DNA from: an uncultured Altererythrobacter sp.
Lineage (GTDB): Bacteria; Pseudomonadota; Alphaproteobacteria; Sphingomonadales; Sphingomonadaceae
Direction: 5' to 3'
Length of the DNA: 17,183 bases
Assembly: GCA_938009055.1 (NCBI GenBank)
Contig: CALLIO010000015.1
Location: 1-17,183, forward strand
Shown here in pieces: positions 1 through 6,673 of the stretch (positions are counted from its first letter, which is position 1; the number at the start of each line of letters is the position of its first letter). Below the pieces are notes generated by a model. That model was not told where the DNA came from, made no database searches, and worked only from the letters and a program-made list of their open reading frames with translations. A program made the translations under genes and the position numbers.

Positions 1-426
1 GTTGACGGCCATAGTTATACCGGATGTGTGGTTCAAAAGCCGATAGAACGGTATCGATTGCCATTCCACTGGTGCACCCTCGATCAGCTCAGTAATGGGT
101 GTATCCAGACTAATGCGGCTATCTTGGACCAAGTTTGCATAGGTTAAAGATGCCAAAACTTTGGTCGAAGAATATAGACCGCAGTCTGTTGCAGACGTAA
201 ATTTAGCTCCATCCAAAGTCACCCCGTAACCCTGTGAGAAGATAATCTTGTCTCCGGATACTGCTGACACAGCGAGACCTGCGGCTCCGAAAGCTTCCAT
301 CATTTCCGGAATCTTTGCAGCAGTCGCTATCGGCACCGAACCGCTTGACGCCACCCTTGATTCAGGCATCGAACCGGTACTGCATGCGGACAACAAAAGC
401 GCCACGCTCAGGCAATAGTGCTTCAT
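1..426 (-). CDS. Serine beta-lactamase-family lipoprotein (N-terminal part, cut by window edge)
   Basis: Reads leftward from ATG at 424-426 and stays open for 142 codons to the window edge, so the C-terminal part is missing. The N-terminus is a lipoprotein signal: a basic start, a hydrophobic stretch, then the lipobox LSAC with Cys at residue 15. The mature protein is therefore probably membrane-anchored and faces the periplasm. Residues 86-89 read SSTK, fitting the SxxK nucleophile motif of the beta-lactamase/transpeptidase-like family (PF00144), and LLNHTSGI at 130-137 is the typical conserved block after it. The family includes class C beta-lactamases, D-aminopeptidases and esterases, so true beta-lactamase activity is not shown. 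The YxN and KTG motifs would lie outside the window. The gene is visibly more AT-rich than the rest (the first 60 bases are about 47% GC by hand count). A purine-rich GGCGAGAG lies just before the ATG. A promoter with an operator-like dyad lies upstream. Confidence 0.85.
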   Translation of the reverse strand, partial: MKHYCLSVALLLSACSTGSMPESRVASSGSVPIATAAKIPEMMEAFGAAGLAVSAVSGDKIIFSQGYGVTLDGAKFTSATDCGLYSSTKVLASLTYANLVQDSRISLDTPITELIEGAPVEWQSIPFYRLLNHTSGITMAVN

Positions 427-448
427 CTCTCGCCTATCAAATTTAACG

Positions 449-462
449 ACTACGCTTGTAGT
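449..462. promoter_or_regulatory. BlaI/MecI-like operator dyad
   Basis: A perfect inverted repeat, ACTAC-GCTT-GTAGT, is centred 29 bases upstream of the beta-lactamase-family start codon. It overlaps the last bases of the predicted -10 hexamer and covers the expected transcription start. The core closely resembles the ACTACAnnTGTAGT dyads known for BlaI/MecI penicillinase repressors, differing at one core position. No blaI or blaR1 gene is visible in the window. The dyad is seen directly; the regulator is inferred. Confidence 0.5.
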
Positions 463-489
463 TATGATGGTGTTCGGTGTTACTGTCAA
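461..489 (-). promoter_or_regulatory. Sigma70-type promoter of the beta-lactamase-family gene
   Basis: On the minus strand a perfect TTGACA -35 (484-489) is separated by 17 bases from CATAAC (461-466), a 4/6 match to the -10 consensus. The expected start of transcription is near 454, giving a leader of about 28 bases before the ATG at 426. The dyad at 449-462 lies on the start site, a standard position for repression. Confidence 0.6.
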
Positions 490-515
490 TCGGGCTAGGC
501 GTGGTTTTGTCCAGC

Positions 516-541
516 CCTCACGAATATGCCGAACCGTGAGG
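516..541. repeat. Inverted repeat CCTCACG/CGTGAGG
   Basis: A perfect 7-base inverted repeat, CCTCACG (516-522) and CGTGAGG (535-541), with a 12-base spacer. No T-tract follows on either strand, so it is not a classical terminator. It lies upstream of the beta-lactamase-family promoter and could be a protein-binding site. Function unknown. Confidence 0.4.
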
Positions 542-604
542 CATTCAACGCGTTGTCGAAAATCGCAGGCCTGTTCGATTGTAACAAGAATTCGCAGGTG
601 AGGC

Positions 605-625
605 GCTGTCTCACATTATGACAGC
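605..625. repeat. Inverted repeat GCTGTC/GACAGC
   Basis: A 6-base inverted repeat, GCTGTC (605-610) and GACAGC (620-625), around a 9-base spacer in the gene-free region. There is no adjoining T-tract. Function unknown. Confidence 0.3.
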
Positions 626-696
626 AAATGGGTCGCTAACGGAATGAGCGCTCTTTGGCTCCAGCGATGACAAACCCCTGATGTATCCCAGAAAAC

Positions 697-713
697 TGGC
701 TCGCCCGGCAGGA
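697..713 (-). repeat. Partial copy of the tRNA-Arg 3' end (possible att remnant)
   Basis: Bases 697-713 match 833-849, the 3' end of the tRNA-Arg gene (CCA, discriminator, acceptor strand and the start of the T-stem), at 16 of 17 positions. Similarity stops just past the T-stem strand, so this is a fragment and not a second tRNA. A displaced copy of a tRNA 3' end on the 3' side of the intact gene is what integrase-mediated insertion or its decay leaves behind. No integrase is present in the window to confirm this. Confidence 0.45.
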
Positions 714-806
714 TTGTCCTCGCAGCTGAAGCTGCTCGTTCTGCTCCGCTGCGCTCCGCAACCGAACCTCAAGACGGTTCGCGTGTGCAGATCATGCCAA
801 AGATCT

Positions 807-826
807 TTCAGCCCAAAAGGGCTGAA
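807..826 (-). terminator. Hairpin immediately 3' of tRNA-Arg
   Basis: TTCAGCCC (807-814) and GGGCTGAA (819-826) form a perfect 8-base stem with a 4-base loop, starting 6 bases after the encoded CCA. On the tRNA strand the bases after the stem (AGATCTTTGG) include only a short T run. It is therefore either a weak intrinsic terminator or a 3' processing hairpin. Confidence 0.4.
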
Positions 827-832
827 GATATT

Positions 833-909
833 TGGCGCGCCCGGCAGGACTCGAACCTGCTGCCTCAAGATTAGAAGTCTCGCGCTCTATCCAGATGAGC
901 TACGGGCGC
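833..909 (-). tRNA. tRNA-Arg (anticodon TCT)
   Basis: Folds into a full cloverleaf on the minus strand. The acceptor stem is GCGCCCG (909-903) with CGGGCGC (843-837), discriminator G at 836 and encoded CCA at 835-833. The D-stem is GCTC/GAGC. The anticodon stem is CGAGA/TCTTG around the loop CTTCTAA, giving anticodon TCT, which reads AGA (and AGG by wobble). The variable loop has 5 bases, and the T-arm is GCAGG-TTCGAGT-CCTGC. The total is 77 bases. Rare-Arg tRNA genes of this kind are common integration targets, and a partial copy of the 3' end lies 120 bases beyond it. Confidence 0.96.
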
Positions 910-932
910 GCACGCCATCGGGCGGCTGCAAG

Positions 933-978
933 GCGCAATAGCGCTCTTTGCGCATAAGGGAAATCGGTCTAATCCCTT
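933..978 (+). promoter_or_regulatory. Two tandem hairpins in the leader of the queuosine-precursor transporter gene
   Basis: GCGCAA (933-938) pairs with TTGCGC (948-953). Directly after it AAGGGA (956-961) pairs with TCCCTT (973-978), ending 5 bases before the ATG at 984. The second hairpin would hide the only Shine-Dalgarno-like purine run, AAGGGA, which is in any case far from the ATG. This could be translational control. The sequence does not match a preQ1 riboswitch pattern I can recognise. The hairpins are seen; a regulatory role is inferred. Confidence 0.3.
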
Positions 979-983
979 CCTCC

Positions 984-1814
984 ATGGAAAAGTCACCCAA
1001 CACCGCCAGCGCGCCGCCGCACAGCTTCAAATATTACGAGTTCGTAATGGCGGCCTTTGTCGCGATCCTGCTGCTTTCCAACATAATTGGCGCGGCCAAG
1101 CTGACCTTTATAGAGGTTCCCTTCTGGCCCGATGGCTGGTGGCCCGCTGCCGATGGCACTTTCATCTATGGCGCAGGTATTCTGTTCTTCCCGCTTGGCT
1201 ATGTCATCGGAGACGTTCTGACGGAGATTTACGGCTTTGCCCGCGCGCGCCGGGTGATCTGGACGGGCTTTGCGGCGATGATCTTCCTCGCTTTTATGAG
1301 CTATGTTGTGGTTAGCCTGCCCGCCTTTGACGGATGGGCATGCTCGGCCAGCGGGTTTGACGGCGATGGCCCGCTGGTGGCGCGCAGCGGCCCCGATGTG
1401 CCGACGGGGGCGATCTGTCAGGAAACCTATGTTTCCGTGTTTGGCAATGCATGGCGCATTGTTCTCGCCTCCATCGTCGCATTCTGGGCGGGCGAGTTCG
1501 TCAATTCCTATGTCATGGCGAAGATGAAAATATGGACCAAGGGCAAGGCGCTTTGGAGCCGCACGATTGGCTCCACCATCTTTGGTCAGGGCGTCGACAG
1601 CATCATCTTTTACCCCATCGCGTTCTGGGGAATCTGGACGACAGAGGCCGTCTTCACTGTGATGGTCACCAATTGGCTGCTGAAAGTCTTATGGGAAGCG
1701 CTGCTGACGCCGGTCACCTATTGGGTTGTTGGCTGGTTGAAGAAAGCTGAAGGGGTGGAAGTGTTCGATACAGACACCGATTTCTCTCCCTTCGCTTCTT
1801 CGAAAGGGAGCTAG
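984..1814 (+). CDS. yhhQ: Queuosine precursor transporter, YhhQ/VUT family
   Basis: A 276-residue integral membrane protein of the VUT family (COG1738, TIGR00697), whose E. coli member YhhQ imports queuosine precursors such as preQ0/preQ1 for tRNA modification. About six membrane segments are visible: the first after the short N-terminus (FVMAAFVAILLLSNIIGAAK), then around FIYGAGILFFPLGYVIGDV, a third ending near VVVSLPAF, then WRIVLASIVAFWAGEFVNS, GSTIFGQGVDSIIFYPIAFW and the C-terminal helix. The motifs GYVIGDVLTEIYG and SRTIGSTIFGQGVDS are typical of the family. A hydrophilic loop with two Cys lies between helices 3 and 4. I prefer ATG 984 (MEKSPN...), which fits family N-termini; an in-frame TTG at 948 would add 12 residues. 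The gene converges on ppx, and the two stop codons overlap in CTAG at 1811-1814. No queuosine biosynthesis genes are nearby. Confidence 0.88.
   Translation: MEKSPNTASAPPHSFKYYEFVMAAFVAILLLSNIIGAAKLTFIEVPFWPDGWWPAADGTFIYGAGILFFPLGYVIGDVLTEIYGFARARRVIWTGFAAMIFLAFMSYVVVSLPAFDGWACSASGFDGDGPLVARSGPDVPTGAICQETYVSVFGNAWRIVLASIVAFWAGEFVNSYVMAKMKIWTKGKALWSRTIGSTIFGQGVDSIIFYPIAFWGIWTTEAVFTVMVTNWLLKVLWEALLTPVTYWVVGWLKKAEGVEVFDTDTDFSPFASSKGS
1786..1810. terminator. Hairpin at the convergent ends of yhhQ and ppx
   Basis: CTCCC-TTCG (1786-1794) pairs with CGAA-(A)-GGGAG (1801-1810): nine pairs with one bulged A and a 6-base loop. It sits inside the last yhhQ codons and directly downstream of the ppx stop. 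Neither strand shows a U-tract, so it is an atypical terminator or a transcript-end stabiliser shared by both genes. Confidence 0.35.
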
Positions 1815-3361
1815 TCGGAAGCGCCCTCTTCGCCGAACAGCAGTTCCTCATCCTCCACAACGCGCAGCTGCCAATCACAGCCGAGCCGATCGGCCAGCAG
1901 CACCATGTCTTTCTCATTGGGAACACCGAACAAAGCTTCGTGGCTGCGCGCCAAGGTGAGCACCAGCGCGCCCTCCTCAAGCCCCAAGCGGCTGACCTGA
2001 AACGAGCGCGGCGAACGTGCGCCAATCCGCCGCGCCAGCCGTGTCGCCAGTCCCCAGCAAATCGCCTGCTCCAAATCCTCTTTCGTCCCGAGTTGATAGA
2101 GCTTGCCCGGCAATTCACAGCGATTGCCATTGGCCGCGATCGCCGCTGCCAGCATCGCGCGCCCGCGCGGATCGAGCGCAATCCAGCGCTTGTGCAGCGC
2201 CCAGTCGACCACATGACTGGCGCGAACATTGGGCTCGATCTGCATCGACGCAAGCGCAAGCATGGTTGCCGCCAGCCGCAAACGCTCTGACCCTCCCCCA
2301 GCGTTCTGCGGCACTGCCCCCGCTGTCCAGCCCGCAATCCGCGTGGCGAGAACCGCCGGCGCGCCGCGCTGTGCAGCAAAGTTGGAAACGCCAGCCAGCA
2401 AGGGATCTTGCGACTTTTCATGCCCTTCAAGCCGGTCGTAAAGCAGCCCCTCGCGAATACCCCATGACGAGAATACGACCCGCGTGGGCTCCAGTTTTTT
2501 CAGCATCGCTTGCAGCAGCAATGCGGCCTGCGGCAAATTTGCTGAACGCATGGTCGAAATCCGGTCAATTCCGCGCAAGCTTTTGGGATCTGCCTTGGCC
2601 AATTTCTCCGCCAGCTTGGCCGCTCGCTTGGCGCTCAATTGAAAACCATGCGGGTCGGTCAGCGGATAATCCTGCATCGCAAAGACCGCCATCGCGCGCC
2701 ATGTGCCGCCGACCAGATAGAGCGGGCCGCCATTTTTGCCGCCAATGGCCTCGCCCCATCCGCCCTCTTTCAAAACGCGGCCCAAAGCCTTGACCGACTT
2801 TTCCGCATTGCCGGTGATATGATCCGCCAGCCGCAAAGTGCCCAGCGGCAGCGATGTCGCCTCACCGCTCGTGCCCTCGCCAATTCGCACCAGCTCCAGA
2901 CTTCCCCCGCCCAGATCCGCGACCACCCCTTCAGCGCCTGGAAATGCGCCCAGAACGCCGCTGGCGCTTAATTGCGCTTCTTCCTCGCCCGAGATCAGCC
3001 GCGGCTTGAGGCCCAATGCCTCGACCTGCTGGATAAATTGCGGACCGTTCGATGCCTCGCGCGCCGCGGCAGTGGCGACCGTTTCCACATCGTCAATGCC
3101 CAGCTCATCCAGCAGCAAAGCGTAGCGTTCCAGACCGCGCATCGCGAGTTCAACCGCCTCTGATGCCAAAGTGCCCGAGCTGGCGATATCGCGCCCAAGC
3201 CGCGCCGCAACCTTCTCGTTCAAAAGCACGGTCGGCGCGCGCATATTGCCGCCATAGACGACCAGCCGCACAGTGTTGGAGCCAATATCAATGATCGCGC
3301 GATTGGCTTCAGTGCCGGAAAAAATTCCGGCGCGATCAGCCCGTTTCGCGCGCATATTCAT
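1811..3361 (-). CDS. ppx: Exopolyphosphatase, Ppx/GppA family
   Basis: Cytosolic phosphatase of the Ppx/GppA family in the ASKHA superfamily. It removes terminal phosphates from inorganic polyphosphate, or converts pppGpp to ppGpp. The phosphate-1 loop is visible near residues 24-36 (IIDIGSNTVRLVVY), followed by AAREASNG, the ISGEEEA block and the second loop DLGGGSLEL near 149-157. The C-terminal half (from about residue 305) matches the helical HD-like extension found in Ppx-type proteins, and the roughly 516-residue length fits Ppx better than the shorter Ppx2 forms. I choose ATG 3361 because GAGGGG lies 7 bases upstream; GTG at 3367 is an alternative two codons earlier but too close to that site. 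The gene begins 24 bases after the ppk1 stop, so it should be cotranscribed with ppk1 and possibly with the virB genes. Ppx versus GppA specificity cannot be decided from sequence alone. Confidence 0.9.
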   Translation of the reverse strand: MNMRAKRADRAGIFSGTEANRAIIDIGSNTVRLVVYGGNMRAPTVLLNEKVAARLGRDIASSGTLASEAVELAMRGLERYALLLDELGIDDVETVATAAAREASNGPQFIQQVEALGLKPRLISGEEEAQLSASGVLGAFPGAEGVVADLGGGSLELVRIGEGTSGEATSLPLGTLRLADHITGNAEKSVKALGRVLKEGGWGEAIGGKNGGPLYLVGGTWRAMAVFAMQDYPLTDPHGFQLSAKRAAKLAEKLAKADPKSLRGIDRISTMRSANLPQAALLLQAMLKKLEPTRVVFSSWGIREGLLYDRLEGHEKSQDPLLAGVSNFAAQRGAPAVLATRIAGWTAGAVPQNAGGGSERLRLAATMLALASMQIEPNVRASHVVDWALHKRWIALDPRGRAMLAAAIAANGNRCELPGKLYQLGTKEDLEQAICWGLATRLARRIGARSPRSFQVSRLGLEEGALVLTLARSHEALFGVPNEKDMVLLADRLGCDWQLRVVEDEELLFGEEGASD

Positions 3362-3385
3362 CGACACACCCCTCTTCGGGCAAGC

Positions 3386-5602
3386 TTATGCCGCAGCTCC
3401 AGTGTCCAAGGAAGCCCCAACCTCTCCCTCTGCCACCTGTTTCAGCGCAAGTTTGGGGACATCTTCGCTTTTCAGCGCTCCGCCGCGTCCGGACAATGAC
3501 GGGTTGGTCATGAAATAGCGGTGGCAATTAAACGGCTTGGGCCCGCTTTCAACCCGCGAATAGCTGCCGTCGGAATGGAGCCACCAGCTTTGCTCGCTAT
3601 CGAGCAGATTGGCGAGAAGCACTTGTTGCAAGACCTGATCGTGGACGGTGCGGTTTTCGACCGGGATCAGCGTTTCGATCCGGCGGTCAAGATTGCGCTC
3701 CATCAAATCGGCCGAAGCGATGAAGACTTTCGCCTTGGCATTGGGCAAAGCCGCGCCATTGGCAAAGGCATAGATCCGGCTGTGCTCCAAAAACCGCCCG
3801 ATGATGGATTTGACGCGGATGTTTTCAGACAAGCGCGCAATCCCTGGGCGCAAACAGCAGATGCCGCGCACCATCAGCTCAATCTCAACCCCCGCCTCGC
3901 TGGCGGCATAGAGCCGGTCGATCATCGCTTCATCGGTAATCTGGTTGCATTTCATCCAGATCGCAGCGGGCAGGCCCTGCCGCGCATTGGCAATTTCATG
4001 GTCGATATTGGCGTAGATTTCCTCGCGCAGATTGAGCGGGGCAATCGCCAGCATTTCCATATTCTCCGGCTCGACATAGCCGGTGATGAAGTTAAAAACC
4101 TTGGCCGCATCGCGCCCCAATGCAGGCGATGCGGTGAAGAAGGAAAGATCGGTGTAAATCTTGGCTGTGACGGGGTGATAATTGCCCGTCCCAAAGTGGC
4201 AATAGGTGCGAAAACCATCATCCTCGCGCCGCACAACCACCGCCATTTTCGCATGGGTTTTCCAGTCGAGAAACCCGTAGATCACCTGCACCCCGGCGCG
4301 CTCAAGCTTGCTCGCCCACATCAGGTTTTGCTCTTCGTCAAAGCGGGCTTTCAGCTCGACCACGGCAGTGACCGACTTGCCCTCCTCTGCCGCAGCAATC
4401 AGCGCATTGATAACCGCTGACTGATTGCCCGCGCGGTAAAGCGTTTGCTTGATCGCCACGACATCGGGATCAGCCGCTGCCTGCCGGATGAAATCGACCA
4501 CCACTTCGAAGCTTTCATAAGGGTGGTGGATGATGATGTCTTTTTCGCGAATGGCGGAAAAGCAGTCGCCATCATGTTCGAGGACGCGTTCGGGATAGCG
4601 CGGCGAATAGCTGTCGAATTTAAGGTCGGGCCGGTCTTCCTCAACAATTTCGGCAAGGCCGTTCACCCCGATAATCCCATCGGTTCTGATCACTGCGGCA
4701 TTGTGAATGCCCAATTGTTCGACCAGAATTTGCTCGGCAATCGGCTCGAAATCCTCCTCCATCTCGAGCTGGATCACGCGCCCCTTGCGGCGGCGCTGGA
4801 TCGCGCTGCGGAACGTACGGGCGAGGTCTTCTGCCTCTTCCTCAATCTCGATATCGCTATCGCGCAAAACGCGAAACAGGCCGTCACCGAGGACCGTAAA
4901 ACCGGGGAAGAGGAAGCTGGCAAAGCGGGTGATGAGGCTGCCAATCGAGATATAGATCGCTTCGCCATTGGCGCTTTCATCGGGGACACGGACGAAGCGC
5001 GGCAGGGCCGGCGGGATCAGAATCATCTCAATGATCTGTTCGCCATCGCTGTCGCGCTCCAGTGTAAAAAGCAGACCCAACCCGCCGTTCGATACGAAGG
5101 GAAAAGGGTGCGCAGGATCAAGCGCTTGCGGGGTGATGACGGGCAGGATTTCTTCAAGGAAGAACTCTTTCAGCCATTCATGCGCATCATGGCTGACCCG
5201 CCGTTCGTCAGCGATATGGATCTGCGCCTGAGCAAGAAGATCGCGCAATTCGCGCCAGACCATTTGCTGATTGTCCGACAGGGTTTGCAGCTCGTCATTG
5301 ATCGCGCGCAATTGCTGGCTGGGGCTTCTCCCGTCGATCGATGGACGGTCGATCCCGCGCTGGACTTGGCCGACCAGACCAGCGACGCGGATCATCATAA
5401 ATTCATCGAGATTATTGCCCGAAATCGAGAGGAAACGCAGCCGTTCGAGCATCGGATAACGCGCGTTCATCGCCTCATCAAGAACCCGCCCGTTGAAGGC
5501 CAGCCAGCTTAACTCGCGATTGAAATAACGGCTTTCTTCGGGCGCCGGTGCCTTATCGCTGTCATTGGCGCTATCGTTGGCATTGAGGGGAAGGCTGCTC
5601 AT
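3386..5602 (-). CDS. ppk1: Polyphosphate kinase 1
   Basis: 738-residue PPK1, which reversibly moves the gamma phosphate of ATP onto inorganic polyphosphate. The domain order is clear: the N-terminal domain starts at YFNRELSWLAFNGRVLDEA (residues 26-44), the head domain follows with PQALDPAHPFPF near 158-169, then the two PLD-like catalytic domains. The autophosphorylated histidine is His450 in DWKTHAK, and the second catalytic histidine is His607 in LEHSRIYAF. IKQTLYR (384-390), VELKARFDE (415-423) and FGTGNYHP (470-477) are family signatures. The last 35 residues are low-complexity. The start ATG at 5602 is preceded by GAGGGTGCAGCG. It lies only 15 bases after the virB11 stop with no terminator between, so it appears to be the ninth gene of the virB transcript. 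ppx follows, giving the classical ppk-ppx pair. Confidence 0.96.
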   Translation of the reverse strand: MSSLPLNANDSANDSDKAPAPEESRYFNRELSWLAFNGRVLDEAMNARYPMLERLRFLSISGNNLDEFMMIRVAGLVGQVQRGIDRPSIDGRSPSQQLRAINDELQTLSDNQQMVWRELRDLLAQAQIHIADERRVSHDAHEWLKEFFLEEILPVITPQALDPAHPFPFVSNGGLGLLFTLERDSDGEQIIEMILIPPALPRFVRVPDESANGEAIYISIGSLITRFASFLFPGFTVLGDGLFRVLRDSDIEIEEEAEDLARTFRSAIQRRRKGRVIQLEMEEDFEPIAEQILVEQLGIHNAAVIRTDGIIGVNGLAEIVEEDRPDLKFDSYSPRYPERVLEHDGDCFSAIREKDIIIHHPYESFEVVVDFIRQAAADPDVVAIKQTLYRAGNQSAVINALIAAAEEGKSVTAVVELKARFDEEQNLMWASKLERAGVQVIYGFLDWKTHAKMAVVVRREDDGFRTYCHFGTGNYHPVTAKIYTDLSFFTASPALGRDAAKVFNFITGYVEPENMEMLAIAPLNLREEIYANIDHEIANARQGLPAAIWMKCNQITDEAMIDRLYAASEAGVEIELMVRGICCLRPGIARLSENIRVKSIIGRFLEHSRIYAFANGAALPNAKAKVFIASADLMERNLDRRIETLIPVENRTVHDQVLQQVLLANLLDSEQSWWLHSDGSYSRVESGPKPFNCHRYFMTNPSLSGRGGALKSEDVPKLALKQVAEGEVGASLDTGAAA

Positions 5603-5617
5603 CGCTGCACCCTCAGC

Positions 5618-6673
5618 TCAGGTCAGATCGCGACTGTTGGCGATCTGCGTGATGCCGCGCTTACCCTCACCATCGCGGCCCAATTGCACGATCACATCAA
5701 TGACGCTTGCCGCATAAGCAATGGTGTCCGAACGGGTCAGACCAATTCCGGTCTGCATCACCATCAGCGACAATTGTTCCAAGGCTCCGCGCAGCGAATT
5801 GGCGTGGATGGTCGAGAAACTGCCGGGATGGCCGGTGTTGATAGCGCGCAGGAAAGACACGCTTTCCGCGCCGCGCAATTCGCCCAAAACTATCCGGTCA
5901 GGGCGCAGGCGCAAAGCGGCTTGGAGCAATTCATTGGGCGTGACTTTGGCTTCGCCCAGCTCGCCTTTCACCGCGACCAGACCCACGCCATTTTCGCCGG
6001 GCAAGCGCAATTCCGGCGTATCTTCGACCAGCACCACGCGTTCATGACCAGGAATTTCACCCAGCATCGCATTGAGGAATGTGGTCTTGCCCGTGCTTGT
6101 GCCGCCTGAAATCAGGATGGTTTTGCGCTGACGAATGGCCTCGCGCAGAAAAGCAATCGGCTCTGCCTCAGGGTCGGGCATTTCAGGCTCTGCCGCCTTG
6201 GACAAGGGGCCAGCATCATAAGCATCGAGCGGCAGGTCCAAGCGCCGGTGACGCCGGATCGCCATGGTCCAATGCTTGCGGCTTGCTGGCGGTCCGCACA
6301 ATTGGATGCGCGCGCCGCTCTCGCCATTTTTGGCGGGCAAAGTCGCGCCGAGCAAAGGATGCTCGCGGTTGATTCCCTGATGCGAAACCCGCGCGACTTG
6401 TTCGGCCAAGCGTTGGACAAGCCGGTCATCAATCTCGGGCGTTTCGATCCGCTGCATTCCGGGGTGGGAGGCATCTTCGATCCAAACTTCGCCCGGCCGG
6501 TTGACCATGATTTCGGTCACCGTATCTTTTTCAAGCCAGCGCTGAAACGGAGCAAGATAGGCATCAAGATAGACGCTGCGTTCGCTCAAAACAGGCGCAG
6601 ATGCATCCTCACCAGACGCATCGGAACTGTCTGCTGCCGCTTGGGCGGAAAGTGGGTGGATATCGGCGCTCAT
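5618..6673 (-). CDS. virB11: Type IV secretion ATPase VirB11
   Basis: 351-residue hexameric traffic ATPase that sits at the cytoplasmic face of the secretion channel and powers pilus assembly and substrate transfer. Motifs in order: an N-terminal domain (about 35-150) with VTEIMVNRPGEVWIE; Walker A GGTSTGKT at 190-197; the Asp box VLVEDTPEL around 214-222; Walker B RIVLGELRG near 260-268; and the His box GHPGSFSTIHA at 281-291. All catalytic positions look intact. ATG 6673 is preceded by AAGAGACA. The gene follows virB10 after a 73-base spacer, the largest gap in the operon, and is followed 15 bases later by ppk1. VirB11 relatives also serve type II secretion and type IV pili, but the neighbours settle the assignment. 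Confidence 0.94.
   Translation of the reverse strand: MSADIHPLSAQAAADSSDASGEDASAPVLSERSVYLDAYLAPFQRWLEKDTVTEIMVNRPGEVWIEDASHPGMQRIETPEIDDRLVQRLAEQVARVSHQGINREHPLLGATLPAKNGESGARIQLCGPPASRKHWTMAIRRHRRLDLPLDAYDAGPLSKAAEPEMPDPEAEPIAFLREAIRQRKTILISGGTSTGKTTFLNAMLGEIPGHERVVLVEDTPELRLPGENGVGLVAVKGELGEAKVTPNELLQAALRLRPDRIVLGELRGAESVSFLRAINTGHPGSFSTIHANSLRGALEQLSLMVMQTGIGLTRSDTIAYAASVIDVIVQLGRDGEGKRGITQIANSRDLT

Larger units (their letters stand above)
427..832. other. Gene-free region between the beta-lactamase-family gene and tRNA-Arg
   Basis: No convincing coding sequence is seen on either strand; the short open frames here lack ribosome sites and one runs through the tRNA. The stretch holds the promoter and operator at 449-489, an inverted repeat at 516-541, a hairpin at 605-625, a partial copy of the tRNA-Arg 3' end at 697-713, small hairpins around 723-734 (CAGC/GCTG) and 763-781 (CGAACC/GGTTCG), and the hairpin just after the tRNA at 807-826. 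This density of short inverted repeats next to a tRNA 3' end fits a recombination-prone or former integration site. Confidence 0.6.

Noticed and set aside
681..941. Plus-strand open frame overlapping the tRNA
   Set aside because: It runs through the tRNA-Arg gene on the opposite strand, where the cloverleaf explains the sequence.
948..983. TTG start for the queuosine-precursor transporter
   Set aside because: It would add 12 residues that do not resemble family N-termini, and no ribosome site precedes it. ATG 984 is preferred, though not proven.
933..983. Known preQ1 riboswitch
   Set aside because: The two hairpins lack the A-rich tail and loop pairing of preQ1-I, and no other known preQ1 class was recognisable by eye.
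3521..4420. Long open frame (about 299 codons) on the plus strand opposite ppk1
   Set aside because: It lies fully antisense to a well-conserved ppk1 gene, has no family-like motifs, and its composition is that of a complementary frame in high-GC DNA.
4445..5512. Second long plus-strand open frame (about 355 codons) opposite ppk1
   Set aside because: Same reason: a shadow of the ppk1 reading frame without a ribosome site or recognisable domains.
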